Assembly: GCA_964575025.1 (NCBI GenBank)
Contig: CAZNPV010000013.1
Coordinates: 1 to 64,000 of the forward strand
DNA from: JABMQB01 sp964575025
Lineage (GTDB): Bacteria; Bacteroidota; Bacteroidia; Bacteroidales; Prolixibacteraceae
Reading direction: 5' to 3'
Length of the DNA stretch: 64,000 nucleotides
Shown here one piece after another: positions 39,801-47,674 of the stretch (positions are counted from its first letter, which is position 1; the number at the start of each line of letters is the position of its first letter). Under the pieces are notes generated by a model, which worked only from the letters and a program-made list of their open reading frames with translations, was not told the origin of the DNA and ran no database searches. Both the position numbers and the translations under genes were made by a program.

Positions 39801-40864
39801 AAGGCCGAATCTTCACGGTTGGGTGAAAAGTCGTATGACCAGGCGATACCCGGTGCTTCATCGAAATAATTCATGATGTTGTAATCGTTCCGGGTACCCC
39901 ATGGAACAGTCATCACGGTATCGGCAAAATCCACTTCGATGACATCGGAAGTGAACGTTTGCGGGGTCAGGTGATAGTCGCCATGGTTTCCGATGGTCCA
40001 GAATGATTTGACTTTAATGCCTTCCTTTCCGAATCCGTTTCTTGGGCGCGGGATCGGGATCCACTGGGAGTCTTCAATATCTATACCCACCTGATCCTGC
40101 CAGTCGTCACCGAACAAATCCCCTTCTTTGACTGAATATTTACGTACCAGGACATGGGTTCCGGTGGCATTTTCCACACCAGCAACGTCCCGCGGGCCTA
40201 TAGGTGGAAATCCGTTTCTTGAGAAGTCGCCGTTTACTTCATCCACTACTATAGAATCCGTTTCATTAAAGTGCTGCCTGATAAAAAAGACATCTCTTCC
40301 GCTCCATGTTTCCAGTGCAGATGCTCCGTAGGGAGAAACACTGTCGAAATCGGTTCCGTCTTTCCATTTATTTTGGTATTTAGCAACGGTATAATCTCCC
40401 CATTCGGTTTTTGGAATGTGAAGTTGCAGATCCAACTTATCCCAAATGTCAAGTTGGGTCTGTTGTCTGCCTTCCCATCTTTCTGGATCCAGTTGCGCCA
40501 TTTTTGGAGCCAAGTCTGCTACGGTCCCTGCAACAAAGCAATCTCCGGGCCACAAAATCTTGTTGGGTAGCTTGATCCTTAGGTATTCAGGAATGGCATG
40601 GTTTTCATTCTCTGCTTCCGGAAGCGGCCATGGCAGGGTCCATGAGGTTAAGTTACCCAGCTCGATAGACCCCAGGTTAATCGGGTCGCTACCTACATTG
40701 CTTAATTCAATGTAAGACCAGTGATGTTCATCCATCCTGGCTTCCGAAATAACCAGGTTCCTTATGGTGTCAGGATTATATACATAATCATAATCTAACT
40801 GCGCCTTAAGACTCAGGACACCGGATGCTACAAAAAATAAAAGAAGTAAAAGTTTTAATCTCAT
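36893..40864 (-). CDS. Large T9SS-secreted protein with lamin-tail-like domain and repeats
   Basis: A 1323-residue protein with signal peptide (ending LSLKAQ). Residues about 35-180 resemble a lamin-tail domain (LVISEARMDEHHWSYIELSNVGSDPINL). A second similar unit occurs near 600-650 (AAWEVCNPGNQPLDLSGYMIV). From about 885 to 1230 there are four repeats of 90-100 residues, each with VY-x-V, then GD-x-x-x-V-x-x-x-G and a final TT-x-Y-x-L strand. The C-terminus (YPNPTNGRIHIEG to KFKVIKK) is a type IX sorting tail. No catalytic motif is seen. The protein is probably displayed on the surface or released. A link to the nearby polysaccharide locus is possible but unproven. It is monocistronic, with its own promoter and terminator. 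Confidence 0.85.
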   Translation of the reverse strand: MRLKLLLLLFFVASGVLSLKAQLDYDYVYNPDTIRNLVISEARMDEHHWSYIELSNVGSDPINLGSIELGNLTSWTLPWPLPEAENENHAIPEYLRIKLPNKILWPGDCFVAGTVADLAPKMAQLDPERWEGRQQTQLDIWDKLDLQLHIPKTEWGDYTVAKYQNKWKDGTDFDSVSPYGASALETWSGRDVFFIRQHFNETDSIVVDEVNGDFSRNGFPPIGPRDVAGVENATGTHVLVRKYSVKEGDLFGDDWQDQVGIDIEDSQWIPIPRPRNGFGKEGIKVKSFWTIGNHGDYHLTPQTFTSDVIEVDFADTVMTVPWGTRNDYNIMNYFDEAPGIAWSYDFSPNREDSAFSSARTGDVLNLYVCGNSLELWHFDIVVAEPTDDANIVVPKNSMARDLYGTRFFQNTQPFHVTEGAFGMDTIYDVGFNTRIDTLLKYLEKAPEASWEVVTVDEMNRPDLKDGDKLVVTAKNGAKKTYYIKVDDFLPSHNAYLSSITWPDIPDFYKGLFGWVGDTIPGFSNTQYNYTVSVPADVDGIPALIAKPQALNTKVDISRLSNLYGSPEERAVKFYTTAEDDTTTLTYSVTLEKELAPDDIQPFFGEPFFSQRAMRAYWGPAAWEVCNPGNQPLDLSGYMIVKGGSEGTPAAALEAGLTPDDWGNRYSKYIPGYIWQSEAEWQVEPGIAVYDNGAVDPWVQPSDVFVMAALGAGNMSWLNVITFDIDVDFWNNPWGDTTLAMYGTNPVQAWYNNTYYLFKIKEGLTRDSILNGWKPVGDPNDFELIDVFGYGDGTRWEITDHDRTPIEAHPCDQVERYIRKPYIWHGNTEYGAAFGDEENNSEYTWENRATWGAQGIGWDTDVKMPFAGLGVHTFDPVTVYRSFVTSSVYKVSPGYTDETIKGVVAGTTVDEFLVNINKEDEGQVLTVKSGETALAGTDAITNGDILEVVSANGENTTQYVLEVSEGGLNNDAKLTSDVYTVSESGTEGTIEGIAWNTLLADVLANVALSDPNASMCVVDDDDKYVSTKALMYDSTYTDVLANDQTYFEVVAEDGKTTILYKLVLDAASSDAYVTSNVYLVDQEAANIMYVPRNTAVSALLANLIPAPGATVHVIDKLGNARVIGDIYQDDKVVVTAADGVTVKTYYLSMLIQAAGLGETTNYLAYVLSDVYTVDQVAMEISGETITGDCMRTNFLDNLIPAMGASVTVLTADGIESTSEDLNGGDVVQVTAMDGETVVIYTIKFAVSVNDLSQNNITLYPNPTNGRIHIEGMESGNRIRVFNAMGAVIHDMVATSSKVSISLDHVPAGMYLVTAADAKFKVIKK

Positions 40865-40896
40865 AATTTTAATTTTAAAAGTTTATGATAGGTTAA

Positions 40897-40928
40897 CAAA
40901 GATGACAATAATTTTAGTTTTTAGCAAA
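40897..40928 (-). promoter_or_regulatory. Promoter of the large T9SS protein
   Basis: On the minus strand TTTGC (40928-40924) and CATCTTTG (40904-40897) are 19 bases apart, matching the -33/-7 Bacteroidota pattern with one mismatch. The start codon is at 40864. The rest of 40929-41271 holds no visible gene. Confidence 0.65.
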
Positions 40929-41271
40929 AAAGATGGAAAAAGAAGAGTGTAAATTATCTATCAAGAGTGTTACAAATATTGCATTTTTGCTTCTCCGGAT
41001 ATCAGAAATTGCCATGTATTGTGCTACATTTCGGTCATATTTTAATCTGCAGGAGAAATGAATTTTTGTAATGCGATGAAAAACAGGTGTTTAGGATTGA
41101 TCTGGCGATTGGAGTGTGAATTAAAGAGGTTTTGGAGAGAATGAAATTCCTGATCCGGACCGGAAGGGCATTTCAGGGGGATTAAAAAAATAAAAACGTT
41201 TGTTGTTTTATCCGGTGTAGATTTTTCAGTTCTCAACTATTTTCTATTTTTACTAAAATCAAACGAATGAA

Positions 41272-43461
41272 ATGAGTTTGCCCGAAGAAACTGCAGCCAA
41301 ATACAATGAATTGGTTCTGCAATGCAAAGAAGGATGTGGCGGGGAAGCCTGCGTTGATATTGAACGGGCGTTCCGGTTTGCCCGGTCTGTCCTTGACGAG
41401 GAGAGTTTTTCCACGGGCGAGAGGGTTTTGAACCATGCCCTGGATGTAGCACTCATCGTTGCTTCGGAAATTGGCCTGGGGATTGATTCCATTGTGGCCG
41501 GCTTACTCCATAATCTGATGTATTCCACTCATGAAAAGAGGGTACAGCCGGAAGAAGTAACAAAGCGGTTTGGAAATCCCGTGGAAATGATCCTGGAAGG
41601 GATGAAGAAAATCAATGCGTTGGGTACGGATACGGTGGCCCTGCACCCTGAGAATTACAGAAACCTTTTGCTGGCACTTGCCGGCGATGTCAGGGTGATC
41701 CTTATAAAAATTGCCGACCGTTTGCAGGTAATGCGTAACCTCAGCCGCTATGCTGCGGCTACACAAAGCAGACTGGTTGACGAAACATCCCACTTATATG
41801 CCCCCCTGGCACACCGGCTTGGCCTTTATATGATTAATTCCGAATTGCTGGACCTCTGTTTTAAATACAGGAAACCGGAAGCGTATAAATATGTTCTGGA
41901 GCGGCTCAAAGAAACAGAAGAGGAAAGGGACCATTTTGTAGCAGGTTTTGTAGAACCCATTGAAAAAAAACTTCACAACAGAGGATTTGCTTTTGACATG
42001 AAAGCCCGGGCCAAATCGGTCCATTCCATCTGGAACAAGATGAAATCGAAAAAAGTATCCTTCGACGAGGTTTTTGATCTGTTTGCGATCCGTGTGATAC
42101 TGGATTCCAGGCCTGAAAATGAAAAGAGCGACTGCTGGACGGTATATTCGGTAATAACCGAAGAGTATCAGGCCAATCCGGAACGTCTGCGTGACTGGAT
42201 CACCATTCCCAAATCGAATGGGTATGAATCGTTGCATACAACGGTACTGGGGCCCCGGGGTAAATGGGTGGAAGTTCAGATCAGGACCCGCCGGATGGAT
42301 GAAGTGGCTGAAAAGGGCCTCGCAGCACACTGGCGTTACAAAGGAGGAAAAGGAACCCGGGAGTTCGATAGCTGGCTGGCCGGCATACGCGATATACTGG
42401 AAAATCCCGATATGAACATTGTCGATTTTATCGATGAGTTTAAGGTGAATGTATATAAGGATGAAATATTTGTTTTTACCCCTAAAGGAGACCTGAAAAA
42501 ACTCCCGTCCGGTGCTACCATCCTGGATTTTGCCTATGAGATCCATTCAGACCTTGGTGACCGATGTGTGGGAGGAAAAGTGAACGGAAAAAAGGTCACC
42601 CTGCGGCATACCTTGAAAAACGGAGATTATGTGGCTGTGGATACTTCCAACAAACAGAAGCCTAAAATGGACTGGCTGGATTTTGTAGTAACTTCCAAAG
42701 CAAAAAATAAAATCAAAGCAAGCCTGGATGAAGAACGCAAAAAGGAAGCAGCCAACGGAAGAGAAATCCTTTTGAGAAAATGTAAAAACTGGAAAATCGA
42801 CCTGAATGATGAAGCAATCCGCAACCTTTTAAAACACTTCAGGGTTAAACTGGCCTCAGATCTCTATTATAATATATCCACAGGGAAAACGGATGTATTG
42901 GAAATAAAGAGCATCCTGAGCGAACAAAAGGAAGAATCAGGAAAAAAAAGAGTGGAAGAGATCCTGTCAGGGAAAGATACAGAGAACCTTACCTTCGACA
43001 ACAGCGAAGAGTACCTGGTGATCGATAATAATCTGAAGAATGTCATCTATAAGCTGGCCCCGTGCTGTAATCCTGTTTTTGGGGACGATATTTTTGGGTT
43101 CGTAACAGTCAACGATGGGATTAAAATTCATCGGAAAAATTGCCCCAATGCTCAGCAAATGATCGAACGTTTTCCATACCGGGTAGTGAAAGCACGATGG
43201 AAAGGGGTCAAAGCGCGGAGTTCGTTCCTGGCTACCTTGTTTATATCAGGTACTGACCAGGAAGGGATCCTCACCGATATTACCCATATTATTTCTAAGG
43301 ATCTCGGCAGCCAGATACGGTCTGTACACATTGATTCAGGAAAAGGCGCTTTTGAAGGCGTATTGAAAATTACGGTGTACAATCTGGAACACCTCGATTT
43401 CCTGATTCATAAGATCCAAAACATAAAAGGCGTTTTGTCAGTTACCCGGGGTGACAAATAG
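41272..43461 (+). CDS. rel: Long RelA/SpoT homologue with altered hydrolase motif
   Basis: A 729-residue (p)ppGpp enzyme with the full RSH layout: HD domain (about 45-195), synthetase (about 235-345; WITIPKSNGYESLHTTVLGP, VEVQIRT), TGS (about 395-460; VFTPKGDLKKLPSGAT), a Cys-rich zinc-finger-like domain (CCNPVFGDDIFGFV) and a C-terminal ACT domain. The synthetase looks complete. In the hydrolase, the usual LLHDxxED reads LLHNLMYS: His80-Asn81, and both acidic residues are gone. Rel hydrolysis needs that His-Asp pair for manganese, so this copy likely only makes (p)ppGpp, like RelA. A bifunctional partner would be expected elsewhere in the genome. Confidence 0.93.
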   Translation: MSLPEETAAKYNELVLQCKEGCGGEACVDIERAFRFARSVLDEESFSTGERVLNHALDVALIVASEIGLGIDSIVAGLLHNLMYSTHEKRVQPEEVTKRFGNPVEMILEGMKKINALGTDTVALHPENYRNLLLALAGDVRVILIKIADRLQVMRNLSRYAAATQSRLVDETSHLYAPLAHRLGLYMINSELLDLCFKYRKPEAYKYVLERLKETEEERDHFVAGFVEPIEKKLHNRGFAFDMKARAKSVHSIWNKMKSKKVSFDEVFDLFAIRVILDSRPENEKSDCWTVYSVITEEYQANPERLRDWITIPKSNGYESLHTTVLGPRGKWVEVQIRTRRMDEVAEKGLAAHWRYKGGKGTREFDSWLAGIRDILENPDMNIVDFIDEFKVNVYKDEIFVFTPKGDLKKLPSGATILDFAYEIHSDLGDRCVGGKVNGKKVTLRHTLKNGDYVAVDTSNKQKPKMDWLDFVVTSKAKNKIKASLDEERKKEAANGREILLRKCKNWKIDLNDEAIRNLLKHFRVKLASDLYYNISTGKTDVLEIKSILSEQKEESGKKRVEEILSGKDTENLTFDNSEEYLVIDNNLKNVIYKLAPCCNPVFGDDIFGFVTVNDGIKIHRKNCPNAQQMIERFPYRVVKARWKGVKARSSFLATLFISGTDQEGILTDITHIISKDLGSQIRSVHIDSGKGAFEGVLKITVYNLEHLDFLIHKIQNIKGVLSVTRGDK

Positions 43462-43573
43462 TGCAGAAAAATGGAACAACATTTGTACAATAAAGGATGA
43501 CCCAGGCAATGATCCCGGGAAAATTAATCCAACGATCTGAACAACAAATCGTAGGATTTTTAATCATATTTAT

Positions 43574-43581
43574 TATTTTTG
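43574..43581 (+). promoter_or_regulatory. Probable -7 element of the TPR gene
   Basis: TATTTTTG lies 64 bases before the TPR protein start and fits TAnnTTTG. I see no convincing -33 element. Confidence 0.4.
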
Positions 43582-43644
43582 ACGGTCTTTTAATGAATAG
43601 CAACTAAAAAACAAATTGGTTACGAACGAAAAATATAAGGTACA

Positions 43645-44499
43645 ATGAAAATTTTTTTAAGTATTGGAATTTTAATCTTTTCCGCAATGTTGGTCAATGG
43701 TCAGGATGCAGCGGAAAAAATCAACCAGGCAAATGAAGCATTAACATCGCAGGATTATGCAACAGCCTTCGAACTGTATGATGAAGCGATGAAAAACCTG
43801 GGAGATGTACAGGTAGATGAAAGCATTAATTTTAATATAGGGTATGCCGGCTATAAAGCAGGCAGATTTAGTGATGCAATTGTTTATCTGGATAAAGCCA
43901 TTGAGGTTGGGGCCAATGTTTCAAAAGCATGGGAGTACAAAGCGATCTGCTTCAATGAACTGGAGGATTACGCCAGGGCTGTGGAGAGTTTTGAAAAAGC
44001 AGCTGAAACCTCGGAAGAAGGAGGTGAATCTTCCATATACAATGGTGCTATAGCTGCTTACAAAGGGAATATGCTGGAGAAGGCGGCTGAGCTTTTCAGC
44101 CAATCGGTAGCATCAGGCTATAAAGCAGAAACCGCACAGTATTACAAAGCGGTTGTGTACAATAAACAAGGAAACGAAGCAGCTTACAAACAGACCCTGA
44201 TTGAAGGAGTTGAAAAATTCCCGGGAGACGAAAGGTTAAGTCAGGCATTGGCCAAAGAGTATGTTTCAGAAGGAAATGATCTTTACAAGAAGGGAGTAGC
44301 TGTGTTAAATGCTGCCAATCAGAAAGTAAACGATGGTACATTGAAGACAACAGATGCTGCATATACCGCAGAGGTTGAAAAAGCCAAAACGGAATTTAAA
44401 GCTGCTGCTGATATTTTGGAGAAAGCGGTACAGCTGGATGCATCCAATAAAAATGCAAAGCTGCTGCTTGATGCATGCCAACAAAGTCTGACTATTTAA
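43645..44499 (+). CDS. TPR-repeat secreted protein
   Basis: A 284-residue protein with a signal peptide (IFSAMLVNGQ). At least four tetratricopeptide units follow, e.g. NQANEALTSQDYATAFELYDEA, and INFNIGYAGYKAGRFSDAIV. The last third has a long acidic/Lys-rich helix and a final TPR helix (AADILEKAVQLDASNKNAKL). Such periplasmic or outer-membrane TPR proteins are scaffolds; the partner here is unknown. It is transcribed alone and has a strong terminator. Confidence 0.8.
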   Translation: MKIFLSIGILIFSAMLVNGQDAAEKINQANEALTSQDYATAFELYDEAMKNLGDVQVDESINFNIGYAGYKAGRFSDAIVYLDKAIEVGANVSKAWEYKAICFNELEDYARAVESFEKAAETSEEGGESSIYNGAIAAYKGNMLEKAAELFSQSVASGYKAETAQYYKAVVYNKQGNEAAYKQTLIEGVEKFPGDERLSQALAKEYVSEGNDLYKKGVAVLNAANQKVNDGTLKTTDAAYTAEVEKAKTEFKAAADILEKAVQLDASNKNAKLLLDACQQSLTI

Positions 44500-44553
44500 G
44501 CGCATCGGGTGTTTTTTTAACGGGAAATGTACGGGATGAAAACCATAAAAGAA

Positions 44554-44585
44554 ATAAGGGAAACCTCTGTTTCCCTTATCATTTA
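44554..44585 (+). terminator. Intrinsic terminator after the TPR gene
   Basis: ATAAGGGAAAC (44554-44564) pairs with GTTTCCCTTAT (44569-44579) around CTCT. The T tract on the plus strand is weak, so the hairpin may also work for the minus strand. Confidence 0.7.
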
Positions 44586-44741
44586 ACCCCCAAACACACC
44601 GTTGAAAGAAGAAATTCAACGTACTGTAAAAGTACAAAAAATATATTTATTTGCAAAAATTAATGGATGTTTTTTTTTAAAATTACTAAGTTTTAAATAA
44701 GAATGCATCAAAGGGTTAGATTATCAGGGTATTAGATGAAT

Positions 44742-44772
44742 GAAGTCCGGAGACCGAAGTCCGGAGACCGAA
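44742..44772. repeat. 14-bp direct repeat
   Basis: GAAGTCCGGAGACC occurs twice in tandem followed by GAAGG. It is similar in composition to the repeat at the window start. Confidence 0.7.
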
Positions 44773-44793
44773 GGTTGAAAATTTGGTGCGGGA

Positions 44794-45003
44794 TTGTTTA
44801 TTGCAGAAAATTCCGTATCAATTGTTCTGCCTTTCTGAAGGTTTCCTGNNNNNNNNNNNNNNNNNNNNNNNNNNNNNNNNNNNNNNNNNNNNNNNNNNNN
44901 NNNNNNNNNNNNNNNNNNNNNNNNNNNNNNNNNNNNNNNNNNNNNNNNTTGTTTATTGCAGAAAATTCCGTATCAATTGTTCTGCCTTTCTGAAGGTTTC
45001 CTG
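44794..45003. other. Scaffold gap (100 N) flanked by identical 55-bp ends
   Basis: Bases 44849-44948 are N. The 55 bases before them (44794-44848) are identical to the 55 bases after (44949-45003), beginning TTGTTTATTGCAGAAAATTC. This is what unmerged overlapping contig ends look like; 100 N is a conventional placeholder. The real distance is probably minus 55, meaning that one copy and all Ns are artefacts. The copy after the gap is the 3' end of the guanylate kinase gene. Confidence 0.92.
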
Positions 45004-45567
45004 GAGGTTTTTATTGATCAGCACCTGGTCAAATTGTTTGGCAAAGGTCATCTCATATTCTGCTTTGGCAAGACGGTGGTTGATTTTTTCTTCTGTTTCG
45101 GTTGATCGGTTTATCAGTCGTTTTTTTAACTCCTCAAGGGAAGGGGGCATGACAAAAACAGCCATTGCTTGTTGTCCGTAAAATTTTTTTATTTTCAGGC
45201 CGCCGGCCACATCCACGTCAAAAATGGCATTTTTCCCTTTATTTCTGATCCGTTCCACTTCTTTTTTTAAGGTGCCATACAAAATATCCGGGTACACTTC
45301 TTCCCACTCCAGGAACTCCTGGTTGTTCATTTTTTCCCGGAACTCTTTTTCCGAAAGGAAATAGTAATCTTTCTGATCTGTTTCGTTGGATCTGGGAGGG
45401 CGGCTTGTAGCCGATACAGAGAATTCCAGGCCGGGATTCCTTTGGAGCAGGTGTTTAACAAGGGTTGTTTTCCCGGCTCCTGAAGGTCCTGAAAAGATAA
45501 CCAGTTTTCCTTTTGGCTTTTCCGCATGTCCCATGTTCAGTTCTCTTGCTTGCTTGTCATAATACAT
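44953..45567 (-). CDS. gmk: Guanylate kinase
   Basis: A 204-residue enzyme that phosphorylates GMP to GDP with ATP in the cytoplasm. The P-loop FSGPSGAGKTT, the GMP-binding segment SVSATSRPPRSNE with DYYFLSEKEF, and the lid region NRSTETEEKINHRL are all present. A start at ATG 45534 (MGHAEKPKG) is as plausible as the one given and would remove the 11-bp overlap with the YicC gene upstream. It is the last gene of a minus-strand run. Its 3' end touches the scaffold gap, but it reads through to a normal C-terminus (LIRNFLQ). Confidence 0.95.
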   Translation of the reverse strand: MYYDKQARELNMGHAEKPKGKLVIFSGPSGAGKTTLVKHLLQRNPGLEFSVSATSRPPRSNETDQKDYYFLSEKEFREKMNNQEFLEWEEVYPDILYGTLKKEVERIRNKGKNAIFDVDVAGGLKIKKFYGQQAMAVFVMPPSLEELKKRLINRSTETEEKINHRLAKAEYEMTFAKQFDQVLINKNLQETFRKAEQLIRNFLQ

Positions 45568-46432
45568 TCAATACCTGTTCCTTGATTCGTTCCAGGTGGT
45601 CTTTCATCTGGACAACGATCCGCTGAATATCGCTGTTGTTGGCTTTGGATCCTATGGTATTGATCTCTCTTCCGATTTCCTGCGATATGAATCCCAGTTT
45701 TTTTCCTTCTGATTCCGGTGAGTCCAGCACCTCGTTAAAATAGGACAGATGGTTTACCAGGCGTACTTTTTCTTCATTGATATCCAGTTTTTCGGTATAG
45801 AAAAGCAATTCCTGTTCAAACCGGTTTTCGTCGATATTCCCGTTTAGTTTCAGCGAAGTAAGGCTTTCCCTGATCCGGTTTTTTATGTTTTCAATGCGTT
45901 TCTCCTCAAAAGGTTTGATTGCGTCCAGCAGGTTGCCTATGGCGATGCTGTTTTCACGCATGTCCCGGGCTAAGGCATTGCCTTCCTGGATCCGGAAAGT
46001 ATCAATGTCGTTCAGGGTTTTTCGTATGTTTTTAATGATTTCGAGCCATTCTTGTTCGTCCAGTTCTTCGGGGGCTGTTTTGACCGTTTCAGGTAATCGC
46101 ATGGCATTCAAAAGGGTTGATTCATTGACAGGCAGCCCGAGGTTTTCACTGATTTTTTTCAGCTGCCGGAAATAGTGGACAAGGACTGGTTCATTAATGG
46201 ATGCATTGGATTCCTCCCCCAGGTTTTCCATGTAGAAGGTAACATCCACTTTCCCCCTGATCAGTTTTTCCGAAAGCTCTTTTCGTATAACCAGGTCTTT
46301 TTCCCTGTAAAGCGGTGGAATGCGGGTATTGATATCAAGTTGTTTGCTGTTCAGGGTTTTGATCTCCAGGGTAAATCTTTTTTGGCCGAACTCAAATTCA
46401 GTCTTTCCGTACCCTGTCATTGATTTAATCAT
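45557..46432 (-). CDS. yicC: YicC/YloC family endoribonuclease
   Basis: About 291 residues from the ATG at 46432, which opens with the family signature MIKSMTGYGK. The open frame extends to a TTG at 46462, but the family start is clear. Conserved parts include LEIKTLNSKQLDI and the C-terminal GKKLGFISQEIGREINTIGSKAN. YicC proteins are cytoplasmic ribonucleases that are implicated in RNA turnover. The pairing with guanylate kinase is widely conserved in bacteria, which supports both assignments. It overlaps gmk by 11 bp if the longer gmk start is used. Confidence 0.95.
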   Translation of the reverse strand: MIKSMTGYGKTEFEFGQKRFTLEIKTLNSKQLDINTRIPPLYREKDLVIRKELSEKLIRGKVDVTFYMENLGEESNASINEPVLVHYFRQLKKISENLGLPVNESTLLNAMRLPETVKTAPEELDEQEWLEIIKNIRKTLNDIDTFRIQEGNALARDMRENSIAIGNLLDAIKPFEEKRIENIKNRIRESLTSLKLNGNIDENRFEQELLFYTEKLDINEEKVRLVNHLSYFNEVLDSPESEGKKLGFISQEIGREINTIGSKANNSDIQRIVVQMKDHLERIKEQVLNVL

Positions 46433-46467
46433 ATCCAGAATTTTTGTGCTAAAATACAACAATAAAA

Positions 46468-47646
46468 TTATGCGATCACTCCGGATCCGATTAATTCTTC
46501 GTCCCGGTACCAGGCGGCAAACTGACCCGGGGTAATTCCCCGTTGTTCTTTTCTGAAAAGAAGGTAGCTTCCTTCCTCCTTACAGTGAATGGTGCCTTTT
46601 TCCAGGGGTTGTCTGTACCGTATTCTGATATCGAAATCCTTTTTATCTCCCGTATTCATCTTCAGGTCATCCCGGATCCAGTGCACATCTTCTCTTGCTA
46701 TGAAGAGTCCGGGGCGGTACAACCCCGGATGGTTTTTCCCTTCGCCCACATAAAGGATATTTCGTTTTACGTCGGTTGCGATCACAAACAGGGGATCTTT
46801 GGTTCCCCCGATATGGAGTCCTTTCCGCTGGCCGATCGTATAAAAGTGGGCTCCCTGGTGCGCTCCGATCACTTTCCCGTTCCAGGGTCTGAAAGGATAA
46901 GGATGGCATAGTTTGCGGTAGTGAGCCTCCACAACTTCCCCCTGTTTTTTCTTTTCCATGAATCCGGCAGAAATCTCAATGATGTTTCCGGTTTTTGGTT
47001 CCAGTTGCTGCTGCAGGAATGTCGGAAGATCTACTTTCCCGATAAAACAGATGCCCTGCGAATCTTTCCGTTCTGCAGAAGGCAGGTTTTGTTCCCTGGC
47101 AATTCTACGAACCTCGGATTTTAACAAGTGTCCAACAGGAAAAAGGGCTTTGGAAAGTTGTTCCTGGGTAAGCTGGCACAGGAAATAACTTTGGTCCTTG
47201 TTGGGATCCCTGCCGGTAAGGAGTCTGTAAACAAGATGGTTCCCTGTTTTTTCTTCGGCTTTCCTGCAGTAGTGCCCCGTTGCTACATAACCGGCATCAA
47301 ATTTCAAGGCTTCTTTCAGAAATGTATCAAATTTAATTTCCCGGTTGCAGAGAATATCGGGATTGGGCGTACGCCCTGCCTGGTATTCAGCAAACATATA
47401 ATCGACTACGCGTTTTTTGTACGCTTTGCTGAGATCCACAATATGAAAAGGAATGCCTACCTTTTTTGCCACCATTTCGGCGATAAGCGCATCCTCTTCC
47501 CAGGTACAGGCACTGGTCAGCGAACCCACCCGTTCATGCCAGTTCACCATGAACAAGGCGATGACGTCATACCCCTCCTGTTTTAGTAAATAAGCTGCCA
47601 CACTGGAATCAACGCCTCCCGACAACCCAATAACTACCCGTGTCAT
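46468..47646 (-). CDS. mnmA: tRNA-specific 2-thiouridylase MnmA
   Basis: From ATG 47646 (MTRVVIGLSGGVDSS) the enzyme has about 392 residues. The upstream in-frame extension to 47769 is Lys-rich, lies inside the helicase gene and is unlikely to be translated. Visible motifs are the PP-loop GLSGGVDSS, PDILCN with a catalytic Cys, and DSQGICFIG with the second Cys; GQRKGL and the C-terminal barrel follow. MnmA adds sulfur to U34 of tRNA-Lys, -Glu and -Gln. A segment near ERVGSLTSACTWEEDAL replaces the shorter linker of typical family members, as is common in Bacteroidota. It sits 28 bp after the helicase gene. Confidence 0.95.
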   Translation of the reverse strand: MTRVVIGLSGGVDSSVAAYLLKQEGYDVIALFMVNWHERVGSLTSACTWEEDALIAEMVAKKVGIPFHIVDLSKAYKKRVVDYMFAEYQAGRTPNPDILCNREIKFDTFLKEALKFDAGYVATGHYCRKAEEKTGNHLVYRLLTGRDPNKDQSYFLCQLTQEQLSKALFPVGHLLKSEVRRIAREQNLPSAERKDSQGICFIGKVDLPTFLQQQLEPKTGNIIEISAGFMEKKKQGEVVEAHYRKLCHPYPFRPWNGKVIGAHQGAHFYTIGQRKGLHIGGTKDPLFVIATDVKRNILYVGEGKNHPGLYRPGLFIAREDVHWIRDDLKMNTGDKKDFDIRIRYRQPLEKGTIHCKEEGSYLLFRKEQRGITPGQFAAWYRDEELIGSGVIA

Positions 47647-47674
47647 ATTTGCTGTTTTTTCTGTTATCTTTTTT

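Noticed and set aside
41794..42546. 250-codon open frame opposite the rel gene
   Set aside because: It is antisense to a well-supported gene with conserved motifs, has no domain signal and no promoter.
44736..45181. Open frames running across the N block
   Set aside because: They are read through 100 unknown bases and a duplicated contig end, and overlap gmk on the opposite strand.
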